64,000 nucleotides of DNA. It comes from Micrasema longulum (taxonomy: Eukaryota > Arthropoda > Insecta > Trichoptera > Brachycentridae). Positions 47,101-59,100 of the stretch are shown piece by piece. The stretch covers positions 124,001 to 188,000 of the forward strand of contig JAGVSM010003758.1 in assembly GCA_022494885.1 (NCBI GenBank), in the 5' to 3' direction. Every line of letters begins with the position of its first letter. The stretch's first letter is position 1. A program made the translations under genes and the position numbers. A model generated the notes under the pieces. It searched no databases and had not been told where the DNA came from. It saw nothing but the letters and a program-made list of their open reading frames with translations.

Positions 47101-50100
47101 AAAAGCAAATAACTCTAGTTTGTCTACATCGAAAACACTTAAAATATGAATAATTATTTTAAAATTACTCTTTGTACAGCATCCAGGGTGATGACTGCCA
47201 TTCTACTGACAGCAGCACCATCTGTGGAATCATCCTGTTGTGTCTGATTATTAAAATCCTCATTTTGAATGTCCTTCATGGTAAAGAGATCTTTTAGACG
47301 CGCAACACGCACTTCACAAAATATACGAAATATTGTTTGGATGAGTCAACTTTATTTCGCAAGCACTGACTTATTTCAGAAGACACCAACTGCTACCGAT
47401 TTGATCGCTTCTAACAAACTGACCAAAATGTTAAGCCATTGCGGTAGATATTGATGTAACATTCGTTTGCAATAAATATATCATATTTTGATTGTCGCGA
47501 TATCATTTTATCTGATAAAATTCTTTAATGTTTTTTATAAACGGTAAATTACTAAGTTTATGACCGATATCAAAATTTCCTTATAGTTATTTGTCTTCCA
47601 AACAATGCCATATTTTTACTAAATAGGTAGGTATGGGCAAACAAAAGAATTTTTGGAAAGCCACAGAAAAGATGGGTCAACGACATTGCCTCTATTGTCG
47701 GTAAAACGTGGATGATGAAAGCGGGTGATAGGAAGGAATGGAGACGTTTGGAAGAGGCCTTTATCCAGCAGTGGAGAGAATAAGGCTACAGAAGAAGAAG
47801 AAGAAGAAGGTAGGTATATGTATATTCCATAATAATTTTTACACGAATTTCTTTTGTAAAAATACATGAATAAATAATAGATTTTTCCAATATGATACAC
47901 ACATTCACAAAATATATTTTTTTTTCTGACCTTGCCTAATATTGCGAGTGCACTTTATCGAAAAAAAAATTATTTTACATGAATTACTAGTACATTTAAC
48001 TTTTAAAACACTAACAAATTCCTAAATATGTACAGGATTTAAATTTTATTAGTCAATATTAGGTTAGTGCATAGGAAACAGAACCCCGACAAACACTAGG
48101 TACTTGGGCGCGTTCAAGAAACACTATGATATTATAATAATATTAATTCACAAACCTCATTTGAACCTTGTAAAAAGGCAGGAGAAAATATAATCTTTTG
48201 TTAATCCTTTTAATTAAGAATTCGTCCTTTTTGAGTGTAGGTATGCAAAATACATAGGACTTCATTTTTTATTATATCTCTTCCAGACCAATGCCGAGAT
48301 GAATGCAGCAATTTTATTAAAAATAATAATTGCTTTTTTATTTTAAAAATAAATCATCAAATGTAAATTTTGAATCGAAAAATTTTTGTAAGGTAAATTA
48401 TGATATTTGTTTCAATATGTTCATATAGATTATGTATAACTTACCTAATAATTAGGTGTTTATATTGTTTATTATACATACATAAATAAGCGTTACGAAA
48501 CAAAAATGATTAGGAAAAATAATTATTGATTATAAAAATCTGTTGCAATAATTATTTCTAATGTCTGTGTATCATCATTTTATATTCAGACGTTTAATTT
48601 TCATTACATAAAAAAACATTAATCGAGTGTAATTAACAACTTTCCTGTAATGCCCACTTAACCTGTCAGATATGGAGGTTGATTGATATTTATTTAGTCA
48701 AGATCGACTTATTTACTGTAAATATCTTTTTTTTTCTTTTGTGTTGTTCTATCGGAAAATTGGGAAACGATTGCATACGTAATAATTCAATACACCAGTC
48801 TGAATTTGTTAACTTTGTGTTTTGTGACGTGTGACGACCATTTTGAAACTATCATGATTAATATTGTTTTATAGATGGAGGCCCAAATCTTCGGTCTAAT
48901 TTTATGTTAAAGTTGTCTTTATCATCGCAAGAATGCTATTTATTTTTACAATTTCTAACCGAAAAGAAATCCATGGCTAAAATGTGTAATTATTGGGACA
49001 ATTATTTCATTATTCTAATTTATCCTCATAAGATAAAAGTCACCATGGCAGTCAAAAGAAACTTCGCATGGTGATATGTACCTCGATTTTTATAGGGCAT
49101 CTTTGTAATCAGTTAAATTAAAGCTCATGTTGAGGGTGTTGAGGCTCTGATTACAGGTTTTATGATTATAGCAATTATCGTTTTGGATTAGAAGCTGCAG
49201 CACTCTTAATAATGGATTAATTTTAATGAGCTGCAGTATTTTGACTATTCAAAGGTATAATAAAAATATATTTATTTATACATCAATGGTTCAAAGAATA
49301 ATCATGTATTACATAATATGAAATAATAGAATTATTAAAACTAAACAATTTAGTAAAAATATTATAATACAAAAACCAAAAAAGGAAAAAAGAAACATAA
49401 CATCTCTAAATAAAAGATAACAATAACCATGAGAAAATCTTATGTTCTAAATATAAATATAACACAGTAAAGTTGAGAATAACTTGATATTAATAATTTA
49501 AAAAATAATACAACTTTAGTACTTTCAAAATTACAAGTTTTTTAGACCAATAAAATAAAAAATAAAAAAAACTAAAATTAACTAAAGAATACATTTATTT
49601 GGTGAAATCATCTTTATCAGTTGGTTGAAAGAAGTTTGTTTTTAACAATTTGTTTTAAAAAATCCTCCTAATTTAAATATTATCTGTATAGGTAGGTATC
49701 GTACAATTATTTCGTGTATAGTAATAATTTGCGTATTAAATAATGATAAAAAAGATAAAACGAAAAAATTCCATATCATTTGATTTGGGTAGCTTTTCCT
49801 GCCACATTAGCCATATCGACGATGGAAACGAAAAAGTTCGTAAGCGACATATGGCATCTTTAAAGAAAAGCCAATTAAAGTTTTTTTTAATGAAAAAATT
49901 TCATAATTCACATGAAAATTTAAAATGAGAGATTTTTTGCTATCTAAAAAAAATTTGTCGCTTACGAACTTTTTCATTTAATTTTTTCATCATGGTCTCA
50001 ACATGTACCGTATCGAAGGCTTTTTTCAAATCTAAAATTACTCCTGTGATTGGAATCTCAGTATCCATGTTTGTTTGTATATAATTTATTAAATTTACTA

Positions 50101-53100
50101 GGGCGGTTCCGGTTCCTTTTTTTTCCTGAAAGCCGCGTTGATTGAGAGATAGTATATTGAGATTTTTTTATATGATCCATTAATCTCTTTTGAGTGTATT
50201 TTTTAAATATTTTGTTGAATACTGTTAAATTTGTAATTGGTCTGTAATTACTATGATCTGTTTTATCACCTCTTTAATATATTTGAGTTATTCTTGCTAT
50301 TTTAAATTCACAATCTGGCTATCAAGATAGGAAGAATCACTCCAGGAACATATGTACCTTCTTTTATATGCAGATTAATCAGATTGGTTAATATTGGACT
50401 AAGCATGTCTTTAATAATTTTCACTAGCGATGGTTTAATTTTATCATATCCCGGAAAAGTTATCTATAATTTTTTTGATTTCTCCTATTGTTGCGGGTCT
50501 AAGAAAAAGGGTAGCATTTTTTTGGTATTTTTGTGTTTCTGTTATATTTAAACATCGTCCCTTTAATTCATTTGCAAGATTTTTTCCTATATTTATATAA
50601 AAATAATTTAATGTACTTGTTATTTCTACCGGATTACTTGTTACTTTTTCAACCATTTGTTTTATTTCCTTTATACTTGGTGATGGTATTTTAGTGTCTG
50701 ATTTAATATTTTTAATAATTTTACATAGTTAATTACTGTTTCCTTCTGCACATGCTAATTGTTGTTGACAGTATTGTTTTTTAGAATTTCTTATATCAGT
50801 CCTTAGTTCTTTTTGAATATTTTAAAGTTATATTTGTAGATGTTGATTGTCTCTTTCTTTTACCATTTTTTTGTAAAACTTTATTTTTTAGAATGACTTT
50901 TGTGAGCCACCAATCTTGGATCAAAGTAGTAAATCTTCTGCTTTTCGTTTTTGTATTCTTTTTAATTTCAGTTTGAATCAACTCTTGCAGTTGTTTAAAA
51001 CTAGTTATTAGTAAATTTTGTAATTTAACTTCCACGCTTTCTTTAAGTTTATTAAAGTTGATCTTTTCTGAAGTATATTTTTGTCTTTCTACCATTTTTT
51101 TAGCAACTGGTATATCCAAATTTAACTCCATTACTCTATGATCACTTAACGGTGTGTCTATGTAGTCAATAGTGTGATTGCATCCTATTATATTAGTGAT
51201 CATATGGTCAATTATTCTATTTCCACCTCTTTGAATTCCTTCTAATGTTCAAGTACTCTAGTAATAAATACGTATGTATAAATAATATATTGCATATGTA
51301 ATAAATTTATAAATAAATATCTAAACGGTATTAAAACTAAGACTATTTTTTCAATTGCATTTTTTATTTAATCAACATAAACATTATGATTAACCAGCTC
51401 TCCATATTGGCACAAATATGCCTGTCTTAGGAAATTATTTTGGGTTATCAAATAAAACAATAGGCAAGCCTTCGGTAGATCAGCTACGAATCGTATTTTA
51501 TCACCTGTGAACTTGAAAATGGATTCTTCCATGGTTAAAACGTTAAAAGTGAACAGTTAAAGGTGGTAGTTACCTACTTGCTCCTGTAAGCGTGACTGAT
51601 GAGGTGTGCGTGATTTCTGTGCATAATGGTTTTGGCGTGTATTAAATAACAAAAGTACAAAATGCCGGAGTTATGCTTTTTTTTTATTGGTAGGAAAGTT
51701 ATTTCTGTTCGATCATGTATGACGTGTCAGATGTATCTATTTAGTCAACAATATTTTGCGTATGCTCAAATGTTTGTTGACAAGGCGGGAATTCACTCTC
51801 TTGCGAGTTATTTGTATTGAAACTTATCACAACAGAGATGAAAACCATTTTTGAGAAAGAAATATAGAAGTCTACGGATTTACAGCTTAGCAGGTAAAAT
51901 AATTCAGCCAAATGAATCTCTGCCACTGTAATAAAGGTTTCACCTCCATCACAACATACAACAATTATTGGAAGAGTTGAGCAAATGTAGATGTTAAAAC
52001 ACAGGCATATTGGTGAATGTTACACATTGTGTAAAGTGGTAACTTAAAAAAAAAAAGTTTATTATTATTTATTATATTTTTTATTGTTTTTTTTTTACAA
52101 TATCACAAGAGGTAAAAAAGAGTATTCAAAAAATAAAGGATAATTACATAGCAATGAAATACACATTAATAGTAAATATAGTAAACAAAAAAATCCAGAC
52201 TTTCCAGTCCAGACTTCAATATTCCTTTCTTAAAAATGTTTTCCCTCTTTGTTGCAATAAGTTTCAATCTATTTAGCCAACTCGAATTTTTGAAAAAAAA
52301 TTGATTACTATATAAAATCCGTGAATATAAATTTACTGAAATATTTTTATACATTCATTAACCTTTCCGGGTAGACCCGGTTTTAAAATAAAGGTTTTTA
52401 TCTTATTGTGTTTCCCAGTAAATGAAGCAAATAAAAACGTTTAAAAAAAATTTTTGGTATTCAATTGAAAGATTAATCTATAACTGCGTTATGGATATTC
52501 CAATATTTTGCGTAGATGTTCTTGTCAAATAAATGCAAACCTTGCTATAACCCTTCGGATACCTTTACAGATACACTTATGCGCATATTTCCATCTGTCA
52601 CCTGTGTTGGCCTCAACTTATGTTGCGTTAATAATTCTACGCAACGCGGGAAAATGAACTTAGCAAAGGTATTGCTTTCAATCATAATTAAAGTGACTAA
52701 AACATAATATGCATGTTTTGCACATTAATTTTTATTCTTCATTGCTAGCATTGCATATTTTTAAATAACTATTCTTAAAAAACAAAATAAAGCAAAAAAC
52801 GCTAAGCTCACGCAAGATTTAACAATATAAAAATGTCTGAATTCGGCACAGGGCTGTGGCCAGGGGTACGCCAGGGCAGGCTTTTGTGAAGATTTTGTGC
52901 CTGCCTTACCTAACCTTGACTTCATGTAACATATTATGATCAGAATCCGCTGCATTTAGTGTACCTATATAACGCCCTATGCACCATTAGGTGCGGGCGG
53001 ATGATGATTGTGATATAGTGATATTCCTATACATGCGTATATGTGTGTAAAACGTAAAAAAACATCAGACTGCCTTGACATTTTTTTAGCCTGTCCTAGG

Positions 53101-56100
53101 CTGGTATTCCAAACGCTCTCGCGGCCGTAGAAAAACCATTTATCTCATGTATTTACGTACAAAATACGCGAGAAGTGTTTTCCACGGCCGCGAGAGCAAT
53201 TCAGAATAGCACCCCAGATTACAAAGTCTGGCTACGCCTCTGAATCGGCCTAGTGCTAATAACGCGCTTAGGAATTGATAGGGAACCTTATTTTATATTG
53301 CCTGTGTACGTAATCTAGTATCAATATGATATTAATGCACAAATATAATATAAATGCACCAGAAATTTTCCCATTCAGTATTTAATCAGTCATGCTTCAT
53401 ACCGAGTTCATTGCAATGGCGAACGGTGATTTTATTTAGAGGTAAGCAATAAAAAAAATAAATAAATGTACCTTCATAGTAGGTTCATAATAATATATTA
53501 TGTAAGTGATATATATGTACTGTAAATTGCTATTTTTTCTGTGGTTTTGTGTGATACAACAACTCTCACCTATGAAATCAACTCAAACAAAGTAACTTCG
53601 TGATATTGTGTAGCTATATTATCCATTAATTTAACACATAGCTGACATAAAAGTTTATAAAAATAGCACAATGAATTCAGTCAGTATTATGTATTCTCAT
53701 TACGATCGAAATGTAAATTGGCCGATTTGTTATATAAATAAATAATGCCAAAAACGGCCGCGTCGAGCGCCACATGTGTTCAAGTCATATGTCAAAAGTA
53801 TCATCTCGAAGAAAAATAGTCCTCAAGAAATAATATTTGAAATACTGTTACTGTTTTCCAAATCAAGAATCTTTAAAGAATTTGTGTAATCTGCAAGTTT
53901 ACTGTAGGAGAAAAATCTCGCCACTGGGTTTAAGATGTTCAAAATATAGTACACTTATTTGTGTGAAGAAATAAGCTGGAGTAATCAGCTAGTTCCTTGG
54001 CTAATTGCTGGCGCTGGGCGCGATTTATTATTTTTAAATTTATATTTGGAAAAAAATACAAATGGTGGCAATGATTTATAATAAATAGTAATATTTTTTT
54101 TTGTTTTTCCGTAAATAAAGTTACCGTAAAACATTATTATGGATAGTCAAATATAATGGTAAGCTAAGCATAATCGCTTCTATACACGATTCGCCCCTGG
54201 TTTATTGTCATCATACCCCTATCTGCACCCGATGGTGAATAGGACACTGCATTGGTACAGGGTTTTTCTTTTCACCTTCTTATTTCCTTTCCACCCCCTT
54301 TCTTTTTTTATAGTATTGTGTAGATTTTTAGTTTAGTATCAATATGGTATTAAGGCACAAATATGATATAAATGCACCAGAAATTTTCACATTCAGTAGG
54401 TATATAATCAGTCATATTTCATACTGAATTCATTGTCATCATACCCCTATCTCCACCTAACGGTGCATAGGACACTGTATTGGCACAGAGTTTTTCCTTT
54501 CTCCGTCTTCTTTCCTTCCCCCCCTCCTTCACAATATGTGAAGGCATTAAAAATGCTCATAATATGAAAATGATCACAATTATCTGTAGGAATAAAATAA
54601 AGTGTAAACAAACCCCAATTAGGAAGTTCAGTGCTACGTGATATTGGGTAGAGAAAATTTTAGAAATTGTGTAATGAAGTGTTCTTTGGCCATGCTTGTT
54701 TACAAACCTCGGTACTGACAAGCTTTCACGTTGAGCTAGCCTTGTATTATATGTAAATCAATATTTAGTAACAAATTTGAGCCATTGAATAGCATTTACG
54801 GACAGGCACCCGATTATTTACTTATAATAAACCCTGATTTCGGCACTGAACTGAATGACGTGATCAAAAATCCGTTTTGGGGATAGCGAGCCCGTGTTAC
54901 AATGGAAAGATCACAGAGCTGTCTTCAATTGTCTGTAAATTACTTATACTCCTTATATTGCTTTTTCAAATTTTAAAGATAACTTGCTATACTTGTTATT
55001 CTTTCACTTTTCTCTGCCGCATTGACATGTATTTATACTTATAAACTACTTTTAATTACTTATATTGTAAATGTACATAAAATCAATATATTGCTGCTCT
55101 GACTATAATGTGATATTAATTTTGAAGATGTTTTTAAAAATTGACTTGAATTTACTGTCATATATTATTTTATTTAAAGATTCTTCTCATCGTTTCTTTG
55201 AATCTCATAAAATATGTATGTGTATATTTATGTTTTTCCTTTTTGAAAATGTTTTTATTTTATTTTTATATCTAAGCATGTTTTCCATTCTTACCTTTTA
55301 ATTATTAAAAAAAAAAAAAATTTCATAAAAAACATTATTTTGATTTGTAAATACTAACTACAAACTTTTAAATGACTTTTTTTACTTTAATTTTAATTTA
55401 TAAACAACTTCCATTTCTGTTTTTTTTTCCTTCTCTTTTTTGTACTTTCATTGATAACCTTACATATAATTATTATATAATATGAAAACTTCACTTGTCC
55501 ATTAGAGTTAAGTCTGACTGTGAAAAATATAAAACTATGTAACTGTACTGTATGTTTCTTGAATAAAAAAAAAAAAAAAAAGTACTTTCATCTCTGACGT
55601 TCTGAGCAGTTATTTGGTTTTTCTATTTAGTTTTTCTACTTGGTTTTTCGTTTTTTTAATTTTCTCTCTATCTATCCTCGCCTCTATTGTATGCACCATG
55701 ATCGGTCTGACACACTTTTTGTATATCCGAATTATTTTTCCAATAATCATGTGTTCATTGTACTACATGACATTTCAGATGTTTACTAACTGAGATGGAT
55801 ATGTTCTCATCATCACTATGGCTGCATCATCTGCGTGCCATGGGATGTTAATGACCTTATCTCCCTTGGTAGATTCACTACATTTTTCATTCTTAAAAGC
55901 CTTTTTTTTTTAATAAATTTATTCTGCCTGTGTATGAAAAGGTTTTAGGCATATTGTAGTGGTATATTAAGTTATAAAGGTGCTAAACTTGCTTTGTGTC
56001 TTTGTTGTTTTCAATATGTGTTAATTTTTAAATGTTAATATTATTTATGTCTCGAATTGAGTTGTTGTAACTCCTGGGAATGTAGTTCAACGTATTATAC

Positions 56101-59100
56101 TTGAAACTACTTTGTATTATATGATTTATAAATAAATAAAATAAAATCGAATTTTATGCTTGAAAAATTGATTATTAATATCAATTATTTTGCACGTGTT
56201 CAACTACAGATAGCCGACAGAGATACTTAAAATTTTCAATAAATACATATGTACACATTTTCAAGCAGAAAATTTGACTTTTTAGACAACTACGGAAGAA
56301 AACTAACTTTCCATCGCTATCGGGCCTGGAGGATTCTCTTTCAGCCGAGGAAAGAGAAAAGTTCAATTAAAAAGCTAAATGAGGAAGTTGAGTAATTTGT
56401 TATTTTTTTATTATTTGTTAAGAGCTTAGACTATATACATTTTATCAGCGCTATGATTTTTAAAGTTTTGTAATATTTAAATTATTCCGCCTGTAATGTC
56501 ACAAGTTCACGGCGGTGAGTTCAACTATATGGTGAGTTGGCTTCCCAGAAACTAGAAACCTATCACAACACTCTACCATTAGTCGATTCGGAAGAACTTG
56601 TGTCTTAGTTCAAAGTGGTTAATTTTTTCATACATTTTCGTGAAACTTCGCCGTACAATCGAATTTTTACCGCGTGTAAGAAAACATTTTTCATATCGAA
56701 TTTCACGTATCACTGAACTTCCTCATCTTTACCCAATGAGTCGATAGTAAATAAAATGATTCTTTAACAATGTTTTGAGTGTGTCTAAACGTATGCAGAC
56801 AAGGCTGGATTACCCCAAAATAATATAAACTCTATGTAGACTCACGGGGGGAGAAGAGTCTCCATACCCCTTTATGTTAATCCTTTTTTTTAAATAAAAT
56901 TACAAAATGTACAAAAATCGAATTAATAAATAATAAAAAAAAAAAAAAAATACGCAGCTTACATTTTTGAGTATATGAGTTTGTTTGTACCTCTTTCTAG
57001 CGCCTGCTTACATATTATATATGAATATGTATATATATTATGTTGTCGCTATAGTATGCTTAGTTACTTGTACATATATTTATATTATTGTAAAAGTAAA
57101 ATCCAAATATAAAAGAAGTAATCAACCGTGATAGGACACAATAAACTTCCGTCGTGAATAAGGATGAGTTAGTTACATAGCAGATTCGTACTCAGTAGAA
57201 AAACATTTTTAATAAATTGCATACTATGCAAAATTTACTCGTATATTTCTGTTTTGCAAACATATGAAATGCACCCGACGTGTAATAAATTTATGAAGAA
57301 AGATGTCTCTTTGACTTTATTTTAAAAAATGGTACAAGAACGTGATGATGATTAATTTGTTTTGATTAGTGTATTGTATAATATAGTTAGATCGTACTAC
57401 TTTTGAACAGCTGTCAACCTACAAAATAAGCGACCCGCTTAATGAAAAATAATAATTACGCGACAGTTGTGTTGAGACAGAAATAAAGATTACTGAATGA
57501 ATGAACTAATTTGATGATAACATTGTATGATTGATTATATTATTTCCGACGGTGGACCGTACCGAATTTATTCTGATTAGAAAATATAAAAAGGATTTAA
57601 ATTGTGACGTAATTAAGATGAATGTACCAAAGTACACAATAATATTTTTTAGGATTTACTCTGGATACTTAACGTCAGAGTAGCTTTTTGTAACAAGCAA
57701 GATATTGTTGCAATTGATTTTTCAATCATGTGTATAAATGTAGATAGGAATAAAGAAAAGAAAACTGAATTTGTTACAATATTTTTGAAATGAGAATATT
57801 GGCGGCCTCCGTGGTGTAATTGTCAAGACGCTTGACTCACACATGGAAGGTTCCGGGTTCGATTTCCGGTGAGAACACAAAAATGAAATTTGATTTTTCT
57901 CAATCCTAGGTATTCTGTGATGTAATTCACCAGAGTAATTGGGCCTCCTGGCCTGTTGTGGTGCAAAAAAAAATTATATGGAAGTCTAGGAATGTTTTCC
58001 CTCTCTGTTGCAACAAATTTAAATCTGAATAACCCTCTACGGATGAAATCCAGTCTGTTTGCAAACATTAGGACATATTCAAAACATTGTTGAATTAACT
58101 AACTGGTAAAAGAAGAAGCATAAAAATTGGATGAATCCCACCCACATGACAAAGGTTTCAGCTCTTTTACTTCACAAAATGCAGCAGATGGAAGAGTTGA
58201 GAGAATGTGGATGTTTAAACAAAGGCAGAATGGTGAATGCTACACAGTGTGTAAAGTGGCCACTTAAACCAGCCAATGACAGGTCATAAGCTCTCATAAG
58301 TGCCTAGACTTACATATTCCTCTCTCAAAAATGTTTTCCCCTCTCTGTTGCATTAATTTTAGATCTGAATAGCTCCCTGGGAAGGAAGTCCAGCCTGTCT
58401 GCAAACATTTGGACATGCTCGAAGCTCGAAACATTGTTGAAAATAAAACTGTATCATTAAATATTAGTAAATAATAGTATATAACTAATTATCGACTTTT
58501 TTATGTCTACCGGTTTCAAGGCGTAGAAATAGATACATAAGTCTATAAGTGGTTATTTTCAATTATTGATAAAAACGTTAATGCTTTAAATAATATTAAT
58601 AGTAAAATAAAAGTAGCAATAGACAAACTTGCGGTATTTGTTTATTAATTTTATGATAAATTGCTTAGGTACCCAAATAGAAAAAAATAATTAATTACAA
58701 GTTGAATTGATTTGTGGTGATTATTAAAATCAAAAATGAATAAGGTAGGTATTATATTTGTTCCCAAAAGTGTCATTAAATTAATGTGGATAAAACTGAA
58801 AGGGATTTGAAGGGGATTTCGCTTTTAAAAATATATGTATACTTTTTAAAACATATGTATGCTTTTTTAAATATATGTATGCTTTTTAAAACATATGTAT
58901 GCTTTTTAAAATATATGTATGCTTTTTAAAATATATGTATGCTTTTTAAAACATATGAATGCTTTTTAAAACATATGTAGGTATGCTTTTTAAAACATCT
59001 GTATAATTTTATAATTTATTTCTAAAAAATCAGCGTATGTGTCTAAATATAAAATATTGTTTAGGATGGTTATATTATATAAAATTATTCGTGGAAATCA

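Noticed and set aside
47792..47809. GAA repeat as a functional element
   Set aside because: It directly follows the LINE stop codon and is the normal simple-repeat tail of that element.
55071..55301. 76-codon hydrophobic plus-strand frame
   Set aside because: Composition of T-rich DNA gives Phe/Leu/Ile runs; no start context, splice sites or family match.
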